Below are positions 20,563-30,412 of a DNA stretch of 64,000 nt, piece after piece (within the stretch, counting starts at the first letter, position 1; each line of letters begins with the position of its first letter). The notes under the pieces are model-generated. The model was not told where the DNA came from. It did no database searches and saw only the letters and a list, made by a program, of their open reading frames with translations. Both the position numbers and the translations under genes were made by a program. Source of the DNA: Gliomastix tumulicola (taxonomy: Eukaryota > Ascomycota > Sordariomycetes > Hypocreales > Bionectriaceae); the NCBI GenBank assembly GCA_001599755.1, contig BCHX01000002.1, forward strand, positions 4,818,330-4,882,329. The letters run 5' to 3'.

Positions 20563-22092
20563 ATGCCTCACCGAGTAGCAGACCTGCTGCCCAACCTGGT
20601 GCACATCAAGCCCAAGAACCACAGCAACAACCCGTCCCGACGCTCCTCCACCTCGGAAGACGGCCACGACAACAATAACAACAACATGACAACCTCAACG
20701 GCCACGGGCCTCGCCCGGATGCCCGACCACCTCGCCGACGCCCTGAAGGCGCCCCGGCGTCTCTCCTTCCCCTTCAACATCGGCAAGAAGGACCCCTCGG
20801 CGCACGGGAGCAGCGACAACGGCGCCGCGCGGCTGGACTGGCAGCTCGAGAGCCCCGCGATCCTGTTCCACGGCAGCGGCGAGGACAGCACGGGGGCGAT
20901 GCTGTCGGGCCAGATGGTGCTCGAGGTGCGGGACGAGAGGGTCGAGGTGGCGTCGCTGGCGGCCAGCCTGCGCATCAAGACGACGCACAAGAAGGCCTTC
21001 CAGGCGCACTGCCCGGAGTGCCAGACGCAGTACACCGACGTCAAGAGCTGGCAGCTGCTGGCCGCGCCGAAGGTCCTCACCCGGGGCACGCACCTCTTCC
21101 CCTTCTCGACGCTGCTCGACGGGCACCTCCCGGCCTCGGCGAACTCCTCCGCCGTCACTGTCGAGTACGAATTCCGCGCCGACGCCAAGATGACCGCCGC
21201 CATGAGCCACCACCACTCATCATCATCACCGTCCGTCCTGCGCTTCAACCGCATCATCCCCGTGAAGCGCGCCCTCCCCGTCGCCGAGCACCCTCACCAC
21301 TCGGTGCGGCTCTTCCCCCCGACCAACATCAAGACCAGCGCCCACTACACGAGCGTCATCCACCCGGGCAACCGCAACACCGTCACCCTCAAGCTCGACG
21401 GCCTCATGTCCGCCAACGAGAAGACCAAGACGCTCGACCTCTGGAAGCTCAAGCGCGTGAGCTGGAAGCTCGAGGAGGTCGTGCGCTCCGTCGCGCCCGC
21501 CTGCGACAAGCACAAGTTCATGGTCGTCACCAAGCCCGGCAACGAGGGCACGCCCGAGGACGAGCAGAAGGGCGCGCCGCGGACCGAGTCGCGCGTGCTG
21601 GGCGAGAAGCACATGCACGAAGGCTGGAAGTCGGACTACACCGGCGCCGACGGCACCGTGGACATGGAGTTCGAGTACGCCATCTCGTCGAAGCGCGCGG
21701 GCACGAGCAAGAACGGGCAGCCCAAGTTCGCCTGCGACGACAAGTGCCGCACCCTCGGGCTCGACATCACGCACTCGCTGCTCATCGAGATGGTCGTGTC
21801 CAAGGAGTACGCGCCCCTCGGCAAGCCGCACATGTCGGCGCAGACCGGCACGGGCCGCATCCTGCGCATGCACTACGGCGTCGTCCTCACCGAGCACGCC
21901 GGCTGCGGCGTCAGCTGGGACGAGGAGTCGCCGCCCATGTACCAGGACGTGCCCGCCTCGCCGCCGGGCTACCCGATGATGGAGGGCCCGATCGACTACG
22001 AGGAGCTGGAGCTGCTCGACGCCGGCGCGAGGTCCCCCGATGCGCACATGTCTGACTGTGCGTCCTCGGCGTCCTCTGTGAACAGCCCCTAA
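20563..22092 (+). CDS. LDB19/ART1-type alpha-arrestin, ubiquitin-ligase adaptor
   Basis: Single-exon gene of 509 codons. After a Ser/Asn-rich N-terminus (residues 1-90), an arrestin-like beta-sandwich begins at 'LDWQLESPAILFHG' and runs to about residue 440. It includes 'SGQMVLEVRDERVEVASLA', a CPEC pair, 'GTHLFPFSTLLDGHLPAS', and 'VRLFPPTNIKTSAHYTSVI'. This is the LDB19 branch of fungal arrestins. Two PY motifs near the C-terminus, PPMY (457-460) and PPGY (467-470), are the kind bound by WW domains of the Rsp5/Nedd4 ubiquitin ligase. By family knowledge such adaptors direct ubiquitination and endocytosis of plasma-membrane transporters. The tail is Ser-rich and probably phosphorylated. The upstream leader contains a minimal ATG-TGA at 20181-20186 that could act as an upstream ORF if transcribed. 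Confidence 0.88.
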   Translation: MPHRVADLLPNLVHIKPKNHSNNPSRRSSTSEDGHDNNNNNMTTSTATGLARMPDHLADALKAPRRLSFPFNIGKKDPSAHGSSDNGAARLDWQLESPAILFHGSGEDSTGAMLSGQMVLEVRDERVEVASLAASLRIKTTHKKAFQAHCPECQTQYTDVKSWQLLAAPKVLTRGTHLFPFSTLLDGHLPASANSSAVTVEYEFRADAKMTAAMSHHHSSSSPSVLRFNRIIPVKRALPVAEHPHHSVRLFPPTNIKTSAHYTSVIHPGNRNTVTLKLDGLMSANEKTKTLDLWKLKRVSWKLEEVVRSVAPACDKHKFMVVTKPGNEGTPEDEQKGAPRTESRVLGEKHMHEGWKSDYTGADGTVDMEFEYAISSKRAGTSKNGQPKFACDDKCRTLGLDITHSLLIEMVVSKEYAPLGKPHMSAQTGTGRILRMHYGVVLTEHAGCGVSWDEESPPMYQDVPASPPGYPMMEGPIDYEELELLDAGARSPDAHMSDCASSASSVNSP

Positions 22093-22530
22093 CGGAAAGG
22101 GGTCTGAGTCGCAGAGAGAATGAAGTTACTATTCCGTAATCATGACTGCAAAAGAAGGAAAAGTTGAAGCGCTGCTTCTGTTGTTGTTTTTGGGACGGTT
22201 TACGACCAGCATCTGTTTTCGAGCTTACGATTTCCTTTTTCAACAACAATATACCCAACAGCACCGCAAACACTGATTTCGAAGGGAAACAAAGGGTTTT
22301 TGTTTATTTTATTCATCATATATCATTCATATTTCACCGGGAAAGGGAACGCAGCATAGCGGACGCCTCTGAGAGCGACGCACTGTCTGAGGACGATACA
22401 AGCAAGGCATTAGATCTGGGACTTTCTATTTTAATCAAGTATAATAAGTGTACATAAGAGGGAAAAAATATGAAAGAAAAGAAAACATTTCATAATTCGA
22501 AACTCGGGCTCGCTGTCTTGCGTCGTGGTA
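22093..22530. other. 3' intergenic region between convergent genes
   Basis: AT-rich sequence holding the 3' ends of the arrestin gene (plus) and the Clr5-ankyrin gene (minus). TATAATAAG-like and A-rich stretches fit polyadenylation signals. No gene. Confidence 0.6.
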
Positions 22531-24291
22531 TCATAGTAGTCTCCCAGCTGTGTAAGTCATTTCTGTTCCTCCTTCGAGGCCCTCTGGCCTCGGCTCCATG
22601 TCATTCGTGTAAGGGGTGCTGACGTTTGCACCAGCCTCGAGCAGAATCCTGACCAGCTCCGTGTCGCCTCTATGCACAGCCCCCTGCAGTGCTGTTCTGC
22701 CCATCTCGCTGGCTGCCGGTGCGTTCACATCGGCACCGAGTTCCAGCAGTCGTCGAGTCAGCTGATGGTTGCCGGTGACGGCCGCAGCTTGCAGCGCGGT
22801 GAGTCCGACCGCCTCGCACGGAGGTGCGTTGGCATCCGCACCGAGACCCAAGAGCCTCGTCGCGAGCTCGGTGTGGCCGCCTAGTACTACAGCCTGCAGC
22901 GCAGTGAATCCGAATCCCGACGAGGCGGATGCGTTGATATCGGCACCAGCTTCGATGAGGATGTCGAACAGCGCCGTGAATCCCCTCAGACAGGTGATCT
23001 GCAACGCTGTGAAGCCTCCCTCGACCGCTGGCGGCACATTCACGTCCGCGCCCACATCGATCAGCGCCCTCAGAAGCCTCTCTCTCGAATACAGACAAGC
23101 CGTCTGCACCGGCGTTGCCTGGAACGCATAGGACCCAGGTCGTTGTCCATCTATCAGATCCACCAGCATCGCCTCGAGCTCAGGAGTCAGGTCATGCCCT
23201 ATCGGAACGTGCGTGTTGCTCACGCTCTCATAGGCATCGACGTCTGCCCCATGGGAGACAAGTGTCTCGAGCGCCTCTATCCCGAATATCGGATCCCTGG
23301 CCTTCATTATCAGATGTAGGGGTGAAGACATGCCGCTGGATGGGAATCGGGTGGGATTCGCGCCTCGTCTCAGGAGGAAACTGACCATGGCAAAGTTCTC
23401 GCATCGGATGGCGGTGCATAGGAACGTCTCGGTGCCGCCGCTCTCGTCGAAGCCGTCAATATCCGCTCCATTCTCGACGAGCGCCATGATGAGCTGTGTC
23501 GCCTTCTTCCGCTTCGACTCCTCCATCTTCTCCAGACACGGCATCCCCTGAATGGAGCTAATCTCAGCACCGCAGTCCAACAGACACTTGGTGCTGTCCA
23601 AGTTGAGGCTGTTGACCGCCCTCCTCAGCAGGGCGTTGTACCCCCTGTTCTGGCAATCAGGCGCGACACTCTCATTGCTGCTGCTGGACTCGGGCCGCCG
23701 CCGACACGCCGCTAGTAAGGCCCGGAGAATCAGCGTGTAGCCCTGGTTGACGGCCGTGATGAAAGGGCGGTGGTGAGGGGAGTCCGGATCCAAACTGACA
23801 GCAGCGCCAAAGTCCAGCAGCCCCTGCACCGAGGCCAGGTCCCGGCAGCGCACGGCCGTGAGCAGCGGCGTGTCCGGCATCTGGTCCCATGCCGCCGGCA
23901 ATCCAATGATGGACCTCACGGGAGGCGGCGGCGACGGAGACTGCGAAGCCGCCCTCGCCCGTCCGTCCTCGAGCCGGAAGTCGGACCGGCCGAGACGCTT
24001 CTTGAGCCGCTTGGCGTTGATGGGCCGCCCGTTGATGACGAGCTGCTCCTTGCCCTCGACCTCGGCCGAGCGCAGGGCGCGGTGCCAGTCGTTGGCCTTG
24101 ATGTTCTTGTCGAAGCCCCAGTTGCGCAGCTTGCGCACGAACTGGGCGCGCGTGGCCTGGAAGGCGTGGCACTCGTTCATGGACTGCATCGTCTCGTCGA
24201 GCGTCTTGTCCTCGTCGAGGTAGAGCGTCCGGATGGTCGTCTTGTGTGCTTCCCACTGCGCGTCGGGGATCTTCTTCGCGGGGGTTGTCAT
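22531..24291 (-). CDS. Clr5-domain ankyrin-repeat protein
   Basis: Single-exon minus-strand gene of 586 codons starting at the ATG at 24291 (MTTPAKKIPDAQWEAHK). The frame is open 30 codons further, but that part is translated from a TA microsatellite and is implausible. Residues 8-62 form a Clr5 domain ('WEAHKTTIRTLYLDEDKTL', 'FQATRAQFVRKLRNWGFDKN'), a helix-turn-helix-like module named after a fission-yeast silencing factor. From about residue 155 there are roughly nine ankyrin repeats. The last five are regular ('GFTALQAVVLGGHTELATRL', 'LGADANAPP', 'GRTALQGAVHRGDTELV'). The architecture is common in filamentous ascomycetes and of unknown function; DNA or chromatin association is inferred from the Clr5 domain only. 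Confidence 0.87.
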   Translation of the reverse strand: MTTPAKKIPDAQWEAHKTTIRTLYLDEDKTLDETMQSMNECHAFQATRAQFVRKLRNWGFDKNIKANDWHRALRSAEVEGKEQLVINGRPINAKRLKKRLGRSDFRLEDGRARAASQSPSPPPPVRSIIGLPAAWDQMPDTPLLTAVRCRDLASVQGLLDFGAAVSLDPDSPHHRPFITAVNQGYTLILRALLAACRRRPESSSSNESVAPDCQNRGYNALLRRAVNSLNLDSTKCLLDCGAEISSIQGMPCLEKMEESKRKKATQLIMALVENGADIDGFDESGGTETFLCTAIRCENFAMVSFLLRRGANPTRFPSSGMSSPLHLIMKARDPIFGIEALETLVSHGADVDAYESVSNTHVPIGHDLTPELEAMLVDLIDGQRPGSYAFQATPVQTACLYSRERLLRALIDVGADVNVPPAVEGGFTALQITCLRGFTALFDILIEAGADINASASSGFGFTALQAVVLGGHTELATRLLGLGADANAPPCEAVGLTALQAAAVTGNHQLTRRLLELGADVNAPAASEMGRTALQGAVHRGDTELVRILLEAGANVSTPYTNDMEPRPEGLEGGTEMTYTAGRLL

Positions 24292-24305
24292 GGCGGGTTG
24301 CACAT

Positions 24306-24352
24306 GTATACATATATATATATAATATATATAATATATATATATATATATT
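24306..24352. repeat. TA dinucleotide microsatellite
   Basis: An almost pure TA run interrupted by two AA steps lies 15 bp upstream of the Clr5-ankyrin start codon, where the 5' UTR or core promoter must be. Length changes could affect expression. Confidence 0.9.
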
Positions 24353-25324
24353 GGAAACCAATTCTCGGAAAAGATCAGCAAGCTGAGACAAGTGAGCCTG
24401 GGCGAGGGAGGCGAAGAAGGGATCCGGGATCACTTTATGACCACTTTTCCGGCCGCAGCCCGCCACCCACCGCCGGCCCTCTCAAAACCCATGATGCCAC
24501 TCACTAAGTACCCAAGCCAACCCAAAGTTCGCTTCCGTGTCCTGTCTGTGTGTTGTCTCGCCTCTCCCGCAAGATCCCCTCCCCCTCCACTTCCTCCTCT
24601 CCTCCCAAGCCTCCCCATAATGTCCGACAACCCTGTCAAGATCGTTCGCGGGACCCGAAAAAAAAAGAGAGAGAGAAGAAGAAGCTTGTAAAGCTGAGCT
24701 GTGGAGAAGAGGGCAGACGCTATGCACGGTGGCCCCGCGCCCGATTGGCTGCGTGTGCGGCTCCTCCTGCACGAACAGGCCTGGGCCTGCCAGAATTTGC
24801 GTTTTTCCTGCCCAGGCGGACGGGACCAGCCCAACGGCGTGGCTGGCGGTTAGTGTGTCCCCTGGTGTCTTGGGCTGCAGATTGATTTGTCCCGTTGCCA
24901 ACACAGCTGCTTTGCTCGTGTTGGCAACGGACGGTCAGTTCTCTAGGCTGGTGGCTCTCACTCACCGCTTAATAGGGGGGGGAGCGGGAGGGGAGGAAAT
25001 GAGGTGACAAGAACACGGGCGATGCCGAGACTTGAGGAGGAGTCTGTGCTGAAATCGAGATGCCAGGGGTGGGTCAGGAACTTCAACGACATGAGGCCAA
25101 AGTACCAACACCAACACCTTTCAGCGCAGCAAGGTGAGCAAAGAGGAGAGGCCTAGAGCACTAGATGAAGACGAAAACTACTAATCATGCAGATCCTCGT
25201 TAGGATGTGCTGGGCGTACAGACGTACAGACCACCTGAGCTATCCATCCTCCTCCACCACGGCCCGCTTTGCCTCCCAAGCAGCAAACCAACACAACCCT
25301 GACCAGTGACCAACCATTAACTAC
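24353..25324. other. Intergenic region
   Basis: Promoter side of the Clr5-ankyrin gene and 3' side of the broken hydrolase. It has purine-rich AAAAAAGAGAGAG-type sequence near 24659-24685 but no gene I can support. Confidence 0.6.
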
Positions 25325-26279
25325 CTAGACATACCGCTCAAACCACTGCACCATCTCCGCGGGCTTCTGCGCAAAGTAGTTGTACCCGTCAAACCGCCTG
25401 GTCGTATCCTCAATCCACAGATCTTCTTCTTCTCCCGGCTGCCGAGCTCGTCAAAGATGGTCTGCGTGTCCTTCTCGGCGTCGATGAGCGTGTCCTTGCG
25501 GACCTGCGCAAACAGCGTCGGGACTGTCACGTTCTTAGCCAGCGGAATAGGCGTAAGCTCCTTGAGTCGAAAGCCCCGTCAGCTCGTGGATGCGTTTGTC
25601 AAAGGCCGTAACCGTGGCATCCACGTCCAGGCCGGCGTTGAGGGCGCCCTTCTCGACAAAGGCGTGGCCTGAGACGGCCCGCAGGAGGATCAGCGCCTTG
25701 ATGTCCGTGAAGTGCTGCGGGAAGAGGCTCATGGCGTGGATGGTCGCGTTGCCGCCCATGCACCGGCTCGGAAGTCCGATGGCGTTGTCCCTGGTCTCGG
25801 GCCGCGAGCGGGCGTACTGGAGGGATCCCACGACATCACGAGCCTCGTAGTATCCCAGCGCTCCACATGTGCCGCCAGAGCCCATATCGCTAATGCCGTG
25901 ATTCCGCAGGTCATAGCAGATGACATTGAACCCCGCGTCGTGGAGGGCCTTGTTGTCGGGCAGGAAGTTCACCTCAAACCCGCCGAAGCCGTCGTAACCC
26001 TGGAGGTGGCCCGGGTATCCATAACGGTTGCATGCATGTCATGGGATGATTGGCAATGATGAGCTTTGTAGAGAGGCCTCCCTTGGCGGATATGAACCAG
26101 CCCTGCAGGATGGTGCCGTCCAACGAGGGGAAGAAGATGTCCTCGTATTCCATGCCATACTCGCTCGGCCGGCGCAGGACCGGAGAGCGCTGGCCGTTCT
26201 TGAAGAGCTGGGCGTAGCTTTCGACCAGCTGGCCCATGGCCTCGGGTTCGGCTTTGTTGTCAGCTGTAGTAGCGCACAT
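25325..26279 (-). pseudogene. Alpha/beta-hydrolase gene broken by three frame disruptions
   Basis: One hydrolase-like protein is spread over all three minus frames. It opens with MCATTADNKAEPEAMGQL, through 'FFPSLDGTILQGWFISAKGG' and 'IIANHPM'. The frame then breaks at 26030-26037, where GCAT is tandemly duplicated. It continues with 'VICYDLRNHGISD' and 'SRCMGGNATIHAMSLFPQHF', breaks again at 25560-25561 (one extra base), resumes with 'VTVPTLFAQVRKDTLID', and breaks a third time in the CTT repeat around 25421-25433 before a natural TAG at 25325-25327. The nucleophile elbow reads S-R-C-M-G, with Cys where Ser is usual (compare dienelactone hydrolase G-x-C-x-G). All three lesions sit in short repeats or doublets, so assembly error in a draft sequence is an alternative to true decay. 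Confidence 0.75.
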
Positions 26280-26878
26280 ACTGGGATTTTATGGCCTATC
26301 CGGTCATGAATTGAGTCGTGGGAGAGCTGAAGTGAAACAGTGTAGGAGGGGAGGGGGTGGCCTTCGTAAAGCCTCAAGCAGAGTTATTCCTTGACACCCT
26401 CCTTTGACAATGACCTGACGTTGTCTCAAGCCACACCAAATGCATTTCAGGTCGTACCGCGCATCAGCCCAATGGCAGTTCGCAACGCCGTCGTGACTTA
26501 GACATGCAGATAGCAGAACTTAGCGCGACTCCACCAGTTGCTCGGTCACCAATCAGAGACAAGGACACACAGCTAATGACGACAGCATGAGCTAGCTGTC
26601 ACTCGGGTCCTCAGACATGCATGCTGCATAATTCTCCGTGGCATGCGCACAGTAGTTTGGTGCAGGGCTCGGTGCGGCTTCCGCATTGCGACTAGGGCGT
26701 GGCCGTCAGACAGCTGATGAGAGTCTCTGACGTGGAGTCGTCTCGGGGACTGCCGGCAACTCCTACTCGATACGCTCCGGCCTGCGGTAGATTCACTGTG
26801 AAATCGAAATCCATCGAAAGCTTCAACGTAGTGTTAGTCGATCGTCAAGGGATCCAGGACGAGACCACAACTATCTCT
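26280..26878. other. Intergenic region
   Basis: About 0.6 kb between two minus-strand genes. No gene or clear repeat seen. Confidence 0.6.
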
Positions 26879-28678
26879 CTAGCTAATGTAAACAGGCAGT
26901 TGACTGTCAAGCAAGTCGCCCTTCGACGCGACTTGAACATCATCAGGGTGAAAGTCGTGAAGCCAGAGCCAGCAGAGCATCCTGAGCATCAACACAGCCC
27001 ATGCCTCAGCTGCTTTCGGCTCCTCAACAACCGGCTCACCACCACCAAGTGGGACAATCAACCCTCGCTGCAAACTGGCTCTGGAGATGACTTTTGGTAG
27101 GATGCTCTCGACATATGCGTCCGTCAGCAGTCTCCCATCCCGTGAGAACCCCGTGATGTACGTTTCCAGCCCGTTCCCACCGTCTCCAGCCGCATCGTCG
27201 TTAAGAAGATCAAGAACGGCATCGAAATGGGCACGGAGAACGGTCAGGGTCAGCCGCCGGGGCAGGGTCTTCGTCAGATACACGTCACATTCGCTGATTG
27301 TGTCGTGCAGCAAGACCTGTAGTCTTGAAGGCACAGGCTCGTACGAGGTGAAGGGATTCGGGGGAGTCGGTTCCTGATCCCCGTCCTCATGAAGAATCCT
27401 GCTGCCGAGTTCAAGTAGGCGATGCGTCTCCGGATCCATCGACTTCCATCCTGTCCAGTTCATCATCTCATCGATGAATCGCTCCAGAAGGATCTCAGTA
27501 GAGCATGACGGATCCCAGCGGTAGGCTGTTGGGTTTGGCAGCACGCAGAAGTCGGCATCCGGGATGTGCATAGTGGCACCAATCATGCCTAGGAGTTCGA
27601 AGACGACTGCAGCGAGAGACACATGTCAGTCACACACACACACACGCGCGCGCACACACACACGCACAAGTCGCTTGAGAGACGGATCCCAGATCTCACC
27701 AGGAAAGACGTGTCTTGTGTTTCCCTCCCACTTATCAAGGAAGTGGCGGCAGGTTTTCCTCTGACACCCCATCATCGAAATCCATTCAGCGGTCTTCTCG
27801 CGTGTGCCGAGAGTGAGGATGCCCATGCTTGCCCCAGCATTGAGGTTTCTAGAGTTGCCCGCCTCCTCCAAGAAGATGGTCGGAGCGTAACCGAAGCAGT
27901 AGGGCCTCAAGCCGGAACCCGGGATGACCCTCCCAGCAGTGAAATCGCTCCGACCGTAACGCCTGAAGCTGAACATGATGCCCAGAAAAGGTACGTTGCT
28001 CCCCGTGATGAGGCATCCGTTCCCCTCTGCGAGATACCTGTCCTCGCGGCGATCAAACTGCTTCCAGTGGACACCCAGCATGGCGGCTGTCAGGATGAGG
28101 TCGGAGAACACGATGGTGGCAAACGGCTTCTTCACGCCGTCGGGCATCGTCTCCAAGGAGTGCGTCGTGCGCTGCACCCCGATAGAAAGCTTGTTCTGCC
28201 AGACAGACGCGTTTTTTGGCCGGCCACGGAGCGCGTGCCACTCACGACTCTCCGTCTCCATGTAACTGAGGACGGACATGAACGAGAGCCAGGTAGCCGA
28301 CGGACCAAACGTCCTCATCCCCCAATACAGCTTCGCAGCCAGCAGTCCGCCAAGAACAGTCCGGCTAGTGGCGACGTCGTCGAAGTACTCGGCTGATGAA
28401 CGCAGCATTTCGTAGCCGGGGTAGTCAGGCCGAGCGAGGACGAAGGCGGGCGCGTCGAACAGTACTTCGAAGCGGAGCTGCCGCGGCCGGAAGCGAAGCT
28501 TCGTGAACTTGGCCCAGGGGCCCATGACACGCTCGCCACAGTTTGCATAGCCGACAGCCGTGGCGATACACTGCTGGGTCAGCTGGGCGGCTGCGACTCC
28601 GAGGGCCACCAGCGAGACGACAAGAGCCACGATGGAAACCATCAAGCTGGCAATGTCGGTGCCTCCTCTATCGCCCAT
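26879..28678 (-). CDS. Modin-like fungal membrane-associated protein
   Basis: Two minus-strand exons, 28678-27700 and 27606-26879, joined over a 93-nt intron (GTGAGA...CTGCAG) that contains a CA/CG dinucleotide repeat; 568 aa. The N-terminus has one hydrophobic segment (IASLMVSIVALVVSLVALGV) after a short acidic start. It is followed by 'CGERVMGPWAKFTKLRFRPR', a block I associate with proteins annotated as modin in ascomycetes. Later blocks include 'GILTLGTREKTAEWI' and 'VVFELLGMIGATMHIPD'. No catalytic motif is visible. It probably sits at a membrane with a large cytoplasmic domain. The function of the family is not established, and the modin label is from memory of similar sequences. Confidence 0.75.
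27631..27668. repeat. CA/CG dinucleotide repeat inside an intron
   Basis: Alternating CA units with a central CG block fill much of the modin-like gene's intron. On the coding strand it is a GT/GC repeat placed shortly after the 5' splice site. Confidence 0.9.
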
Positions 28679-29212
28679 GCTGTCTCCTGGTCGATGACTC
28701 CGCTCGCGTCTAATTGAGACTGAGGCAGGTGAGCCAGGCGAGAGAGCACAAGAGGCTCAAGTGACTCAAGTGACTCAAGTGTATGGGTGTCCCAGCAAGG
28801 AAACGGCAGAGCAGTGAAGGGATTGAAAGGCAATAAAAATCCATATGCGAAGCGTGAAGCATGATAAATGCGCCCAGGGCGCATCAGCCCCATGCATGGC
28901 GGATTCAGCCTCACATCGTGCGTGTCGGTTTATTGGCTGTGGTGTGGTTCTTATGCATGGCCTTCAGGCAGCCAGAGGGGGGTCAGCTGCCCGAAATGAG
29001 CTGCTTCGAAGTGTAGGGTAGGCAAAATGCCACCACCACGGAATAAAGCAGCTCCGTGCCCCGCCAAAATTTCCCACCCAAACCGTAGAACTCGAAGCTC
29101 GCGAGTAGAAGCTTCGCCAAACGGACAAACCAGCTTGCGGCACGACGACACGAGCCATCTACACTCGCTCACTTCTCCCGAACTTAATTTCTCTTCCTCT
29201 CAAGGATTCACA
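28679..29212. other. Divergent promoter region
   Basis: Lies between the minus-strand modin-like gene and the plus-strand Sm E gene. It contains a 9-bp tandem repeat carrying two TGACTCA sites (listed separately) 85-100 bp before the modin-like start codon. Confidence 0.6.
28756..28781. promoter_or_regulatory. Tandem TGACTCA (Gcn4/CPC1 or AP-1 type) sites
   Basis: The 9-bp unit CTCAAGTGA is repeated nearly three times and creates two TGACTCA palindromic sites at 28762-28768 and 28771-28777. TGACTCA is the consensus of bZIP factors of the Gcn4/CPC1 and AP-1 class. The sites lie about 85-100 bp upstream of the modin-like ATG and about 440 bp from the Sm E ATG. Confidence 0.5.
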
Positions 29213-30088
29213 ATGACTGGTCGCGGCGGCGGTGGCGGCAGGAGGGTCCTCCTCCCTCCCATGTGAGTATCCAGCCTCCGCATTGACCGTGTCCGGACGC
29301 ATACTGACGAGCTCCTAGCAACATGATCTTCAAGCTCCTCCAGTCTGTGAGTACTACCACGTCGCGAGCGACCGATTCTTTACGATGCGGAACAAACGAT
29401 TGGATTCGATGTGTGTCCTGAATGCGACGATGCGAGGTGGTATCGAGAGACGAAAGCGATCGCGGCGCACGAGACCCATGCGAATTCGGTGACGAAAGAC
29501 CCCGCTCGCAGTTCGACCTTGATGCGGTATCAATTGAGAAGCCGGGGTGCTCTCACTGATCCATGGACGCCGTCAGACAAGAGTTGGCTTCTTCCAGCAC
29601 GAGTAGGGCGAGGGTCCCTGGAGAGTCTTGCTGCCAGGCATATCCATTGGGGCACGACCGCATCGCCGCATCGTCGCATCTCGGGGGACACATCGAACTG
29701 CCAATCTCAAAGCATCATTCTGCGGGTTGTAGACACTGACCATATCGTGACAGCATGCTACCGTTAGCGTATGGCTCTACGAGCAGTTGTCGATCCGAAT
29801 CGAGGGCAAGATCAGGGTACGTGAAGGCTTGGACACACAAAGACACGCTTTGATTCAGACATTCAAGCTGACCACATCTAGGGCTTCGACGAATTCATGA
29901 ACCTCGTCATCGACGACGCCGTTGAGGTTAAGCTGGCCAGCAAGACAAACCCTGAAGAGAAGAGAAAGCCGCTAGGTACATACAACCCAACGACACACGA
30001 CTTTCGAGGCGTTCCGCTGACTTCCCCCACAGGCCAGATCCTACTAAAAGGAGACAACGTGTCCCTGATACAGAACCTGTCGGGTTGA
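29213..30088 (+). CDS. SME1: Small nuclear ribonucleoprotein Sm E
   Basis: Five exons: 29213-29262, 29319-29346, 29754-29816, 29882-29975 and 30033-30088; 96 aa, the usual family size. It reads MTGRGGGGGRRVLLPP, INMIFKLLQ, ATVSVWLYEQLSIRIEGKIR, GFDEFMNLVIDDAVEV, and ends GQILLKGDNVSLIQNLSG. The Sm1 motif (VSVWLYEQLSIRIEGKIRGFDEFMNLVIDDA) and Sm2 motif (GQILLKGDNVSLI) are complete. Sm E is one of seven proteins forming the ring around U1, U2, U4 and U5 snRNAs in the spliceosome. Intron 2 is 407 nt, far longer than the others; its acceptor was set at 29752-29753 because only that keeps HATVSVWLYEQ in frame. Four introns in a 96-codon gene is notable but common for conserved fungal genes. Confidence 0.93.
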
Positions 30089-30412
30089 GGAAGCTATGAG
30101 AGCGGGAACATGTGGCATTGCTTAATGAATCTGGGCAACTAAAATTCACAAAGGGATCTCGGGCGCTGGACGACATACCGGAGTTGACGATTTGTTTTAT
30201 ACCATGAATAAGATCTTTTGGGCCACCTTCGCCAGCATGAACCTGGTACGTGAGGCTAAAGGCCATCCCTGCGAGTCCAGCGGACAGGATATGCGTCATC
30301 TTCCTGGTAGGTAGGTAGGAGTCTACAGCTCACCAGAAACATTGGATCTTCCCATACGCAAATGTCAAATAACGCAGCTATAGAGATCAAGCAGAAAGCC
30401 TACCGCCTGTTT
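30089..30412. other. 3' region between convergent genes
   Basis: Shared 3' space of the Sm E gene (plus) and the lactonase-like gene (minus). No further gene. Confidence 0.6.
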
